A stretch of DNA of 64,000 nucleotides from Paenibacillus fonticola DSM 21315 (lineage in GTDB: Bacteria > Bacillota > Bacilli > Paenibacillales > Paenibacillaceae): positions 1 through 64,000 of the forward strand of contig NZ_KB907276.1 in NCBI RefSeq assembly GCF_000381905.1, written 5' to 3'. The translations under genes were made by a program, and so were the position numbers. The notes below the pieces were generated by a model. That model saw nothing but the letters and a program-made list of their open reading frames with translations, made no database searches and was not told where the DNA came from. Positions within the stretch are counted from its first letter, which is position 1. Every line of letters begins with the position of its first letter. Below, in pieces: positions 35,748 to 44,450 of this stretch.

Positions 35748-36224
35748 TTGAGAAAGACTTTGACAGCAGCGGCGACGAGCTTGGCTATTCTTTTCACGAT
35801 GGGAACAGCAAGCGCCTACGCAGACTCGGACACTACACTCAACAAAACAGTAGCCTCGGTATATGGCACGCCTTATAAGCTCGGAGGAACCACAGCTAAC
35901 GGCTTCGATTGCTCCGGATTTACCAGTTACGTCTTTAAGAAAATGGGTGTGAAGTTGGCTCGTGTATCGTCAGCCCAGTACAAGCAAGGTACACCAATTC
36001 CTAAGAATCAATTAAAAGAAGGCGATCTTGTATTCTTTAACACATCTGGCAAAGGGGTATCCCATGTCGGTATTTATATCGGCGATGGAAAGTTTGCCCA
36101 CGCCTCTTCTTCGAAAGGAATCCGTACGGACAAGTTAAGCAACAGCTACTATAAGAAACGTTATGTGGGAGCGAAGCGGATTTTAAGCAAATACGGCTAT
36201 TCAACTCATGCCGCCCAATCCTAA
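35748..36224 (+). CDS. Secreted NlpC/P60 cell-wall hydrolase 2
   Basis: 158 residues from a TTG start at 35748. Signal peptide 1-25 (AYA), single NlpC/P60 domain with C55, H106 and H118. About 55-60% identical to hydrolase 1 across the domain, so the pair, with riboswitches, arose by tandem duplication. Basic where hydrolase 1 is acidic near the C-terminus, which may give different wall affinity. Confidence 0.93.
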   Translation: MRKTLTAAATSLAILFTMGTASAYADSDTTLNKTVASVYGTPYKLGGTTANGFDCSGFTSYVFKKMGVKLARVSSAQYKQGTPIPKNQLKEGDLVFFNTSGKGVSHVGIYIGDGKFAHASSSKGIRTDKLSNSYYKKRYVGAKRILSKYGYSTHAAQS

Positions 36225-36299
36225 TTCGCATGACTGAGACATTACCTTCGAGCATTTTATTGCATTTCACTGCACTTTACTGCCTTTTGGCTGACCCGC

Positions 36300-36338
36300 T
36301 GTGACAATTCCTGCCGGAATTGTCGCAGTTTTTTCTTT
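36300..36338 (+). terminator. Terminator after hydrolase 2
   Basis: GACAATTCC / GGAATTGTC perfect stem, four-base loop, then CGCAGTTTTTTC. The rest of 36340-36640 shows no gene or structure that I can support. Confidence 0.85.
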
Positions 36339-36643
36339 ACTCCGGGTTATTTCCATTACTCCATGTTATACGAACTGAGCTTGCGGCTTATTCTAAACAT
36401 TAAACGAAATAGCATTGGAAAAGGTTTCACCAACCCGGTCTTAAGTACTAAATTTTTTTCAAAAGTAGTTAAAGCGTTTTCAGTGTGGGCGGGAGAAATA
36501 TTTTCATTGAAATGAGCCTCCTGATAAAAACATCGACTTTAGAGCCTTTACAATGAAATAAAATCCCGTTACAGTGGTGGTAAAAAGATCGCGCCGGAGC
36601 AATTCCATGGCACGTCATTTCCATTTGTACAAGGAGGCGCAAG

Positions 36644-37141
36644 ATGGATAAACAAGATATTCAGTTTCATATCGTTCCTATGGAAGAGCACCACGGGGAA
36701 GCCATTAGTACTTGGCGCTATGATTCTCCTTATGATATCTATAGCTGGCTGCCTTGGGAGCAAATGAAGGCTCTTGATGTCGAATTCGGCAATCCTGTCT
36801 TACGGGCAGAGCAATATGTTTCCATATTGGATGGGGAAGGAACTTTGGCCGGGTTTGCCCAGTATTTCCCGATGGAGAACGTGACCCGGCTCGGCATCGG
36901 GATGAGACCCGATTTATGCGGCCATGGATTAGGTAAAACATTTGTGCTAACGATTGTCAAAGAAGCACAGCGCCGTGCACCATCCCACACGATTGATCTC
37001 GAGGTGCTTACGTGGAACACGCGAGCGATTCGGGCCTATCAGAAATCAGGCTTCGTCATTACCGACCTGTATGAAAAAATGACTCCCGGGGCTATATCCA
37101 AACCTTATTATTGCATGGTATACCGCGGCGAACGATTATAA
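36644..37141 (+). CDS. GNAT family N-acetyltransferase
   Basis: 165 residues. The acetyl-CoA loop lies in GMRPDLCGHGLGKTFVLTIVKEA (about 86-108), followed by the LEVLTWNTRAIRAYQKSGF motif near the C-terminus, both typical of RimI-like GNATs. The substrate is unknown. The ATG follows AAGGAGGCGCAAG. It stands alone, followed by a hairpin at about 37156-37190 (GTCTGAGA ... TCTCAGAC). Confidence 0.88.
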   Translation: MDKQDIQFHIVPMEEHHGEAISTWRYDSPYDIYSWLPWEQMKALDVEFGNPVLRAEQYVSILDGEGTLAGFAQYFPMENVTRLGIGMRPDLCGHGLGKTFVLTIVKEAQRRAPSHTIDLEVLTWNTRAIRAYQKSGFVITDLYEKMTPGAISKPYYCMVYRGERL

Positions 37142-37317
37142 TAGCGGCTGCAATAGTCTGAGAGCGCCTGTGAGGCGATCTCAGACGTTTGTGTGCTTAG
37201 TTTGACCTAAATTAAGAGTCCAATCACAACAGCTCTCATTGGCGCTGTGAGGATGCTCATATTTACAGCCCGATTTGCAGCATAAATACATCTAAATCGT
37301 TGCTTTTTTTGTCACAA

Positions 37318-37350
37318 ATGCTATGATCAAATAGCATATTCCGTTATAAT
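37318..37350 (+). promoter_or_regulatory. Promoter of the cytochrome c gene with a dyad over the -35
   Basis: TATGAT (37322-37327), 17-base spacer, TATAAT (37345-37350). The inverted repeat ATGCTAT-N6-ATAGCAT (37318-37337) covers the weak -35 and part of the spacer, a good place for a regulator. Confidence 0.55.
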
Positions 37351-37383
37351 AATAAGGTAGCTTACATAGGAGGGACGATTGAA

Positions 37384-37743
37384 ATGCAGAAGTGGATAAT
37401 GAGCGGACTATTCTTTGCTGCATGTACATTAGCTATTGTGCTAATATTCTTTTTGCCAGGTAAAGAACAAGTCGCACAAGAAAATAAGACGCAAATGCCT
37501 GAAGTCACATTAAACGCCGAACAAGCTGAGGCCATCGTCAAAGCTAACTGTATCTCCTGTCACGGAGATCAATTGGAAGGCGGAAATGGACCTAGTCTGC
37601 AAACTATCGGCGCCGTCATGTCACCGGAAGAGCTTTACAAGGTTATTCACAGGGGTAAAGGCCAAATGATGCCTTCATTTAAGGGTCAGCTGGAGGACGA
37701 GGAAATTGCCAACGTCGCGCTGTGGCTTGCTGAAAAAAAATAA
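37384..37743 (+). CDS. Membrane-anchored c-type cytochrome
   Basis: 119 residues. An uncleaved anchor at about 5-24, a short linker, then a class I cytochrome c fold. Haem attaches at C56-I-S-C59-H60; the sixth ligand is M95 or M96 in GQMMPSF. The size and anchor resemble B. subtilis CccA/cytochrome c550 type electron carriers that feed the terminal oxidase. Start ATG after AGGAGGGACGATTGAA. A hairpin (ACACGCCCAT / ATGGGCGTGT) follows at 37758-37794. Confidence 0.9.
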   Translation: MQKWIMSGLFFAACTLAIVLIFFLPGKEQVAQENKTQMPEVTLNAEQAEAIVKANCISCHGDQLEGGNGPSLQTIGAVMSPEELYKVIHRGKGQMMPSFKGQLEDEEIANVALWLAEKK

Positions 37744-37989
37744 CGATCTCCGGCTCATACACGCCCATTAGGATCACGTTCCTGATGGGCGTGTCCCGTA
37801 CCTGGCCGAAATTGTTCCATCACCTGCAGCAGCGCTCCTCCGGGCCTGCGGCAGCCTGCATGCAGCAACAAGATTGGGCACGGGGCAAGCCCCTGCTGTC
37901 CTGGCAGATGGCCATTTGCAGCAGGGGTGTTTGGAATAATATATGGACGTATCATCTCTCCTTGTGTTCGACATTTTGAATGGGTAACC

Positions 37990-38289
37990 TTATTCTGATG
38001 AACTCATCTTGTCAAAAGCCTCATTATATTGTTCAGCTTCCTTAATATCGATGGCCGTAATTCCACCTTCCTCCCATGATGTCAGCCGAAGCGTTACGGT
38101 CTTATAATCAATTGTAATAAAAGGATGATGGTTAAAAGCTTCGGAGATGGCAGCCACTTCATCAACAAAAGCAATCCCCTTCATGAAATCAGAGAACGTA
38201 TATTTACGTACGATCCAACGTCCCTCTTCCAATTCCCATCCTTCCAGTTTTTCTAAATGCGCCTCTACTTCTTGTGGTGTAAACGGCAT
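37990..38289 (-). CDS. 4a-hydroxytetrahydrobiopterin dehydratase (PCD/DCoH family)
   Basis: 99 residues, the family length. The signature is EAFNHHPFITIDYKTVTLRLTSWEEGGITAID, with active-site histidines H52-H54 region, and a conserved Trp-Glu turn. The enzyme recycles 4a-carbinolamine pterin formed by phenylalanine hydroxylase, or acts in molybdopterin or other pterin chemistry. No hydroxylase is nearby, so its role here is open. Confidence 0.9.
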   Translation of the reverse strand: MPFTPQEVEAHLEKLEGWELEEGRWIVRKYTFSDFMKGIAFVDEVAAISEAFNHHPFITIDYKTVTLRLTSWEEGGITAIDIKEAEQYNEAFDKMSSSE

Positions 38290-38514
38290 ATTTTTTCCTC
38301 CCCGTTCTTTCTCAAGAACTCCAAAAGCTATGTAGTTCTTCCTTAATCCATTTAAAGGGCCAAAGAGCAGTGGGCAAAGCAGGAGTATTCTCCTTTATTG
38401 TTATTCCTCTTTAGCCCTGTTCATGCATAACCAGAAGAAGATGTTGCCTGGTATTCTAATCTCATATTTTACCACGCTCTAAGTCACATGCAAAATAGCT
38501 TTTAGCTTTATTCC

Positions 38515-38808
38515 CTATATCAATTTTACTGATGTCAGCTCCTCATCCCCGATTAAGACATTAATACGATGAGCTTCCGGGTCATAGATCACTACGGCGC
38601 TGCCTACGGCAATTACGGGCTCAGAGCCGAGTCCAAAGAACAAATCCTCAGCCAATGCCTCAAGCACCTCATGCTTTTCCTCGCCTGACAGCCCCTCCCA
38701 TTCCAAAGAATCCATCTCAAAGAAATCATAACAATCCGAAATACGGCCAACCGCCTCCGTAAAATCCGCCAAAATATATTCATAATCTCTTCCGTGCTTT
38801 ACTCCCAC
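38515..38808 (-). CDS. Small acidic hypothetical protein
   Basis: 97 residues, acidic, no membrane segment. N-terminal half helical (AVGRISDCYDFFEMDSLEWEGLSGEEKHEVLEALAEDLFFGLG), C-terminal half strand-rich (VIAVGSAVVIYDPEAHRINVLIGDEELTSVKLI). GTG start at 38808 after AAAGGAG. I do not recognise the family; the two-part layout suggests a small alpha/beta domain. It stands alone between the pterin dehydratase and motA. Confidence 0.6.
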   Translation of the reverse strand: MGVKHGRDYEYILADFTEAVGRISDCYDFFEMDSLEWEGLSGEEKHEVLEALAEDLFFGLGSEPVIAVGSAVVIYDPEAHRINVLIGDEELTSVKLI

Positions 38809-38875
38809 GGGCGATTCGCTCCTTTCAATATCTGCTTAAATTAGCCATCAACTTATTATAAACGAAAATACCACT

Positions 38876-38902
38876 TAAAAAAAAAAGGAATTCTGTCGAT
38901 AA
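38876..38902 (+). promoter_or_regulatory. Sigma-D-like motility promoter of motA
   Basis: TAAA (38876-38879), 15-base spacer, GTCGATAA (38895-38902). It differs from the sigma-D consensus TAAA-N15-GCCGATAA by one base. It is 97 bases before the motA ATG. Confidence 0.65.
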
Positions 38903-38998
38903 AAAAGATAACCGTTTATTTAAATATGGTTTCTGTCTTTTCGCAAGGATGCTTAGGGACAAAGCAGGGTTCAATTTAACTCAAGGACGAGGTGTATA

Positions 38999-39802
38999 AT
39001 GGAAATTTCATCACTCATCGGTATTATTCTCGGTTTAGTCGCCGTAGTTCTGGGGATGTTCCTTAAAGGAGCCCCGATCGTAAACCTGGTGAATAACCCG
39101 GCGGCGTATGTCATTATCTTAATAGGAACCGCAGCGAGCCTGTCCATAGGCTTCCCTTCCTCGGAATTGAAGAAAATTCCAAAGTTGTTCAAGAAACTAT
39201 TCGTCAAGCAAAAAATGATCAGCAAGGCAGAACTCATCTCGCTCTTTATGGAATGGGCTACAGTTACCCGTCGCGAGGGCCTGCTGGCGCTCGAATCGAA
39301 GGTCGAGGAAATCGATGATGCTTTTCTGCGCAATGGCATGCGCATGATCATTGACGGTAACGATCAGGAATTCGTCAGCGATGTGCTCGCTGAAGATATT
39401 GCCGCTACCGAGGAAAGGCACAGAGCTGGCGCACTCATCTTCTCCCAGGCAGGTATGTACGCTCCAACCCTCGGGGTTCTCGGAGCCGTTATCGGGCTGA
39501 TCGCCGCCCTTGCGGATATGTCCGATATGGATTCATTGGCGCATGCGATTGCTGCTGCCTTCGTTGCGACACTGCTCGGTATATTTACCGGTTATGTTCT
39601 ATGGCACCCAATTGCGAACAAGTTGAAGCGCCTTTCCAAGCAGGAAGTCGAAATCCGCCTGATGATGGTGGAAGGACTGTTGTCCATTCAATCTGGTGTC
39701 TCAACGATTGCCATCCAACAAAAGCTGGCTGTATTTCTGACTCCATCGGAGCGCGCCGATCTATTAGACAAGGTAGGTGAATCCGGTGAGCAAAAAGACT
39801 AG
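38999..39802 (+). CDS. motA: Flagellar motor stator protein MotA
   Basis: 267 residues. Four membrane segments (about 4-22, 32-50, 150-172, 182-203) with a large cytoplasmic loop between the second and third. Conserved prolines of the stator lie in GMYAPTLGVLGAVIGLIAAL. The acidic and basic residues of the loop (RREGLLALE, RNGMRMIIDG) contact FliG. With MotB it forms the ion channel that turns the flagellum. The motB start lies inside its 3' end. Confidence 0.94.
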   Translation: MEISSLIGIILGLVAVVLGMFLKGAPIVNLVNNPAAYVIILIGTAASLSIGFPSSELKKIPKLFKKLFVKQKMISKAELISLFMEWATVTRREGLLALESKVEEIDDAFLRNGMRMIIDGNDQEFVSDVLAEDIAATEERHRAGALIFSQAGMYAPTLGVLGAVIGLIAALADMSDMDSLAHAIAAAFVATLLGIFTGYVLWHPIANKLKRLSKQEVEIRLMMVEGLLSIQSGVSTIAIQQKLAVFLTPSERADLLDKVGESGEQKD

Positions 39803-40586
39803 GCATGAACCCCACGAGGAGCATGCTGATGAATCCTGGCTAATTCCTTATGCTGACCTGATGACGCTCCTTCTGGCTCTATTTATTGTCCTCTACGGCA
39901 TGAGTTCTACAGACGCCAAGAAATTCGAAGAAATGAGCCAGGCGTTTAACAGTGTCCTTACCGGCGGTGTTGGAGTTCTGGATCAGAATTCCTTCAACAG
40001 CAACACCAAAAATTTTAACAGCGACAACCTGATACCGAAGGATTCGTCAGATGGCATGCTGAAAAAAAGAGACGAGCTGATGCGCAAGGAGCAGCAAAGC
40101 CTAGAGGCTCTGAAAAAGCGCCTGGACAATTATATTAAAGAGAATGGGCTGACAACGCAGCTTAATACACAGCTTAATCATTCGGCCCTAATGATTACAA
40201 TCAGCGACAACGCCCTTTTCTCATCCGGCGAAGCAGATGTGAAGCCGGAGTCCCGGAAGCTGGCCAAGGCCCTCTCCACGATGCTGGAGCAGTTCCCGGA
40301 TTATGAAGTCGTCGTCTCTGGCCATACGGATAACGTTCCGATTTCCACAAGCGAGTTCCCTTCGAACTGGGATTTAAGTTCTGGCCGTGCGCTTAACTTT
40401 ATGAAGATCCTGCTGCTTAATGATAAGCTGGATCCTAAAAAGTTCAGCTCTACTGGACAAGGGGAATACCACCCTGTCGCTTCCAACAACACGAGCGAAG
40501 GACGTGCTAAAAATCGCCGGGTTGAAGTATCGATTATCCGGAAATTCCAGGAAGACGCCAGAACAGGCATCCCCGCGATTAACTAG
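39786..40586 (+). CDS. motB: Flagellar motor stator protein MotB
   Basis: About 266 residues. One membrane segment follows the ESWLIPYADLMTLLLALFIVLY motif with the ion-carrying Asp24; a plug region follows, and the C-terminal OmpA/peptidoglycan-binding domain has GHTDNVPIS and NRRVEVSI. It closely resembles B. subtilis MotB (proton type) rather than MotS. Start uncertain: GTG at 39786 is seven bases from AAGGTAGG, GTG at 39777 is also in frame. It overlaps motA by about 17 bases. Confidence 0.94.
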   Translation: MSKKTRHEPHEEHADESWLIPYADLMTLLLALFIVLYGMSSTDAKKFEEMSQAFNSVLTGGVGVLDQNSFNSNTKNFNSDNLIPKDSSDGMLKKRDELMRKEQQSLEALKKRLDNYIKENGLTTQLNTQLNHSALMITISDNALFSSGEADVKPESRKLAKALSTMLEQFPDYEVVVSGHTDNVPISTSEFPSNWDLSSGRALNFMKILLLNDKLDPKKFSSTGQGEYHPVASNNTSEGRAKNRRVEVSIIRKFQEDARTGIPAIN

Positions 40587-40620
40587 CTTGCATTATTCTC
40601 ATTTCAATACCCATATAGAG

Positions 40621-40663
40621 CGAACAATCAGGCCTCACTTGAGAGCCTGATTGTTCGTTTTTT
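40621..40663 (+). terminator. Terminator after motB
   Basis: CGAACAATCAGGC pairs perfectly with GCCTGATTGTTCG, 11-base loop, then TTTTTT. Confidence 0.9.
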
Positions 40664-40721
40664 ATGCGCCTGATTGTTTTTTACGCCGTATAAAGACTAC
40701 CGCCTTGGGAAACTCCCTTCC

Positions 40722-41426
40722 CTACACGAGATTGTAGTTCAGCGCAGCTCCCAGCTCCTGCTTCTCCTGTGCCGTTAAATCCCGCCAGGCCCCTGTCGGC
40801 TGTTGGCCTAAATGAATATTCATAATCCGAATCCGCTGTAATCGCTTCACCTCATAGCCGAGCGCGCTGCACATCCGGCGAATTTGACGATTTTTTCCCT
40901 CTGTCAAAATAATTCGGAACACTTTGTCTGACATTCGTGTCAGTTGACACGGCTTCGTCATGGTGCCCAGAATGCGTACGCCTTCGCTCATTGCCTTCAA
41001 AAAGGAAGGGGTGATTGCCCTATCTACCGTCACGATATATTCCTTCTCGTGCCTGCCTTCTGAACGGAGTATTTTGTTTACAACATCTCCGTCGCTAGTC
41101 AGCAATATTAACCCTTCCGAATCTTTATCGAGGCGTCCGATTGGAAATATCCGTTCCTCATGCCCTACGAAGTCGACAATGTTGCCGCGGATATGCCGCT
41201 CTGTCGTACTGGTGATCCCTACCGGTTTATTAAGGGCAATATACACATGTTTGGACGTCTTCTGGGCGAGCGGCTGTCCGTTAATTCGCACATCATCCCC
41301 CATCTCAGCCTGACTGCCGAGCACTGCGGGCTTCCCGTTAATCGTCACCTGCCCCGATCCGACCAGCTTGTCCGCCTCTCGCCTGGAACAATAACCCGTT
41401 TCACTTATAAATTTGTTTATTCTCAT
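40722..41426 (-). CDS. Pseudouridine synthase, RsuA/RluF family
   Basis: 234 residues from the ATG at 41426; GTG at 41435 is in frame. N-terminal S4 RNA-binding domain at 1-50 (MRINKFISETGYCSRREADKLV), then the catalytic domain with GRLDKDSEGL (D100). NRQIRRMCSALGYEVKRLQRIRIM is the family's C-terminal motif. The single-subdomain layout fits RluF/RluB-type enzymes acting on 23S rRNA; the exact uridine cannot be told. Confidence 0.88.
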   Translation of the reverse strand: MRINKFISETGYCSRREADKLVGSGQVTINGKPAVLGSQAEMGDDVRINGQPLAQKTSKHVYIALNKPVGITSTTERHIRGNIVDFVGHEERIFPIGRLDKDSEGLILLTSDGDVVNKILRSEGRHEKEYIVTVDRAITPSFLKAMSEGVRILGTMTKPCQLTRMSDKVFRIILTEGKNRQIRRMCSALGYEVKRLQRIRIMNIHLGQQPTGAWRDLTAQEKQELGAALNYNLV

Positions 41427-41517
41427 TTCTGTCACCCCGTCTATGCTATATCTATGCCGGCCTGAGCTCCAGGGCCCTGATTCAATATCTGCAAGCAGCC
41501 TTACCGTTCTCAGGGTC

Positions 41518-43515
41518 TCACCCTACCCTTCCCCCAGTCCGTCCTTCTGGCTGGCTCTCCGGGCGGTTCCCTGACCCGCTCTCGGGCCTGTCCTCCGCTC
41601 TATTCTCTAGCCGGTTCCCTGACCCACTCTCTGGCTCGTCCTCCGGTTCAGTCTCCATCTCCAGCAACCGTGGAAGCGTGATCGTCACCACCGTGCCGCT
41701 GCCGACTTCACTGTCAATTTCCAGGTATCCCTTATGTCCTTCAATAATACGCTGACTAATCATGAGACCCAGGCCTGTCCCCTTTTCCTTATTCGTATAA
41801 AAAGGTTCGCCAATCTTCTGCATTCTCTCTTTGGAAATTCCTTCCCCTTCATCTATCACCCGAATGACAGCTAAATGAGGTTCATCGGAGTACAGCTTCA
41901 GCGTAATTTGTCCACCTGCCGGCATCGCTTCCATAGCATTTTTCAAAATATTAATAAATACCTGCTTCAGTTGGTTCTCTTCACAGTGTACCAGAATAGG
42001 CTCCTGGGAGAAATGAACGCTGAACTCTATATTATGTAAATGAGCTTCACTATCCAGAAACGAAATCACATCACCAAGCGTAAACCTGACATCCCTCGTT
42101 TGGAATTGAACCGCCTGCGGCTTAGCCAAAATTAAAAATTCACTGACTATGAGATTTATCCGATCGAGCTCGGAGAGCATAATATCTGTATGCAGTGGAT
42201 TAATTACCTTAGAGCCATGCTGCATTTGCAAAAAACCGCGCAGTGTCGTCAGCGGATTCCGTATTTCATGAGCTACGCCTGCGGCTAACTGCCCTACCGT
42301 CGTCAGCTTCTCTGAGCGGCGCAGCAGCTCCTCCATTCTGTTATGCTCGGTCATATCCCTTGAAATACAAATATAAGCTGATATTTTACCGAATTTATCA
42401 AAAATCGGTGACTGACTGATGCTAACCTCCACCAGGCTCCCATCCTTACGTTTACGGACAGTCTCGGATAGCACGATAGATTTCCCTTGCTCCAGCTCCC
42501 GTGTCCATTCCTTTCTGTCCTCTTCGAGAAAAGAAGGCACATAGTCAAGGTATTGGCCCACGATTTCTGTGCTTTTCCAGCCGTATAAGCATTCAAACGC
42601 CGAATTCACGCGAACAATTATCCCGTCCTGATCCATCAAATGAATCGCATCCGCGGTCTGGCTAATGATCGACTCTAAATATTCATTCATTGAACGGTTT
42701 TCTTCATTCTTCGCCTCCAGCTCAGCGGTATAATGGCCTAAGCTGCCAGCCATTGCATTAATTTGATGGCCAAGCAGCCCAAGCTCGTCCCTCCGATTCA
42801 CCTGCAACCTTGTCTCAAACTTTCCGGAAGAAAGCTGGTTTACCTTAATCAGAATATCCTGAATCGGCCGAATAATTTCACCGGCAAGAATATAACTTGC
42901 AAAAATGACGAATTGGAGCAGAACTAAAGAAATCGTCACCTGACTAAACATCTGCTTGGAAATAACAGAGGAAATCGGTTCATAACTTGAAACAATCCGA
43001 ATCACATATGGCCCTTTATTCACAGGTGAAATGGGTATAAAGCTCTCCAGCACTTTCTTCCCGTTAATCCTGCTATCATACATCACACTGTTGCCTTCTC
43101 GGATTGCGTCCCTTATAGCTCCCTTGTCCATAATCTCATTTACATAGTCATATGTACCAAACAAAATCCCTTTGTTCCCGCTTATGAAGCTCTCCGGATC
43201 GAGGCCGGTAATTTCAAGTAAATTGGGATTGGAATGCAACGTCTCATGGGTAATCCGTTCGGGACTAGTCATTCTAAGCATTCCTTCCGCCAAACTCCGG
43301 CTCATGTTACCATTATTCTGCCTTTTGATATATTCATTGACAGAGCGGCTTTGTTCGACAGCCAAGGCAATCTGACGGGCGGTCATCATCATATTGGATT
43401 CACTTTCGTTCCTTAAATTGTCCCGGGTTGAGAAGTAACTTAAAGCGATATTCAAGGACAGAAGCACTAACGCGAAAAACGACATAATTAGAGACAGCTT
43501 TATTTTAATAGACAA
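41518..43515 (-). CDS. Sporulation-type membrane histidine kinase with PAS domain
   Basis: About 665 residues. Membrane segments near 10-30 and 192-210 enclose an extracellular sensor of ~160 residues; then HAMP (212-265), PAS with PAC (280-390), HisKA with H416 in VAHEIRNPLTTLRGF, and HATPase_c with NLLKNAMEAMPAGG and GTGLGLMIS. The HisKA sequence is of the KinB/KinE/Spo0B-facing type and no response regulator gene is adjacent, so it may feed Spo0F. The TTG at 43515 follows GGGGGGAAG. The last ~40 residues repeat GSGNR-x-E units. Confidence 0.85.
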   Translation of the reverse strand: MSIKIKLSLIMSFFALVLLSLNIALSYFSTRDNLRNESESNMMMTARQIALAVEQSRSVNEYIKRQNNGNMSRSLAEGMLRMTSPERITHETLHSNPNLLEITGLDPESFISGNKGILFGTYDYVNEIMDKGAIRDAIREGNSVMYDSRINGKKVLESFIPISPVNKGPYVIRIVSSYEPISSVISKQMFSQVTISLVLLQFVIFASYILAGEIIRPIQDILIKVNQLSSGKFETRLQVNRRDELGLLGHQINAMAGSLGHYTAELEAKNEENRSMNEYLESIISQTADAIHLMDQDGIIVRVNSAFECLYGWKSTEIVGQYLDYVPSFLEEDRKEWTRELEQGKSIVLSETVRKRKDGSLVEVSISQSPIFDKFGKISAYICISRDMTEHNRMEELLRRSEKLTTVGQLAAGVAHEIRNPLTTLRGFLQMQHGSKVINPLHTDIMLSELDRINLIVSEFLILAKPQAVQFQTRDVRFTLGDVISFLDSEAHLHNIEFSVHFSQEPILVHCEENQLKQVFINILKNAMEAMPAGGQITLKLYSDEPHLAVIRVIDEGEGISKERMQKIGEPFYTNKEKGTGLGLMISQRIIEGHKGYLEIDSEVGSGTVVTITLPRLLEMETEPEDEPESGSGNRLENRAEDRPESGSGNRPESQPEGRTGGRVG

Positions 43516-43683
43516 ACTTCCCCCCACCTTTAGGACATATCATTGGTGAATTATGGAATAATCCCGTTTCTATCATCATAACTGTAACGACATGTTTTGC
43601 AAAGACGTTGATATTCCCACTCCATTTCCCTACAATAAGAAAAAATACCTATAACCATGTAAGAATTACCGGTATGAAAAAAG

Positions 43684-43777
43684 TTATGCACAAGTTATGA
43701 ACATATCAACAGATGAAAATAACTTGTTGTGAATAATACTGGGGATAAAATGACGGTTATGCACAGAGTTACCCACA
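43684..43777. promoter_or_regulatory. Cluster of DnaA boxes upstream of tadA
   Basis: Against consensus TTATnCACA: TTATGCACA at 43684-43692 (+), TTATGAACA at 43695 (one mismatch), TTATTCACA at 43728-43736 (-), TTATGCACA at 43757-43765 (+) and TTACCCACA at 43769-43777 (+, one mismatch). Five sites in 94 bases of otherwise empty DNA. The sequence between is AT-rich. Confidence 0.75.
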
Positions 43778-43847
43778 ACATGTTAACAACGAATATTTGT
43801 TCGTTGGACAGTGTATTTTCTAATGATTTTGAAGGAGATGACTATAA

Positions 43848-44336
43848 ATGGCTTCTGATCCGTTGAATCCTCCCTTATCTACTTATTCCGATGAATATTG
43901 GATGCAAGAAGCGATCGCAGAGGCGCGAAAGGCTGAAGCAATTGGTGAAGTTCCTATTGGCGCTATCATTGTGCTTGGAGATGAAGTTATTGGAAGGGGA
44001 CATAACCTGCGCGAAAGTATACACGACGGAACAGCACACGCCGAAATGATCGCGATCCGGGAAGCCAGTAAAACATTGGGGGCTTGGCGGCTGCTGCATT
44101 GCCGGCTCTACGTGACGCTGGAGCCCTGTCCGATGTGCTCGGGGGCCATCGTACAATGCCGGCTCCCTCATGTCATCTACGGGGCCGCTGATCCAAAGGC
44201 AGGATGTGCAGGCACGCTAATGAATTTGCTCCAGGAGCCGCGCTTCAATCATCGTACAGCCATCACTTCCGGTGTATTGCAGGCGGAATGCGCTGCTATG
44301 CTCACAGAGTTCTTTCGGCGCCTGCGCAAGAAGTAA
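43848..44336 (+). CDS. tadA: tRNA-specific adenosine deaminase
   Basis: 162 residues, cytidine deaminase fold. Zinc and proton-shuttle motif H64-A-E66 (DGTAHAEMIAI) and P-C94-x2-C97 (LEPCPMCSGAI). It converts A34 of tRNA-Arg(ACG) to inosine. The ATG follows GAAGGAGATGACTATAA. In B. subtilis tadA lies right beside scr-dnaX; here they are about 39 kb apart. Confidence 0.95.
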   Translation: MASDPLNPPLSTYSDEYWMQEAIAEARKAEAIGEVPIGAIIVLGDEVIGRGHNLRESIHDGTAHAEMIAIREASKTLGAWRLLHCRLYVTLEPCPMCSGAIVQCRLPHVIYGAADPKAGCAGTLMNLLQEPRFNHRTAITSGVLQAECAAMLTEFFRRLRKK

Positions 44337-44377
44337 CGGCGATGGGCACCTTGCTGGAGCAGCGCCCGCCACATTAA

Positions 44378-44421
44378 AAAGGCGCCCCAGGGTCTGATCA
44401 TAGACCTTGGGAGCGCCCCTA
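44378..44421. terminator. Bidirectional terminator between tadA and the lipoprotein gene
   Basis: AAAGGCGCCCCAGGGTCT pairs with AGACCTTGGGAGCGCC, and T-rich sequence lies on both sides. The two genes converge. Confidence 0.75.
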
Positions 44422-44450
44422 ACTTTTGCAATACCGCTGATTTGATAAAA

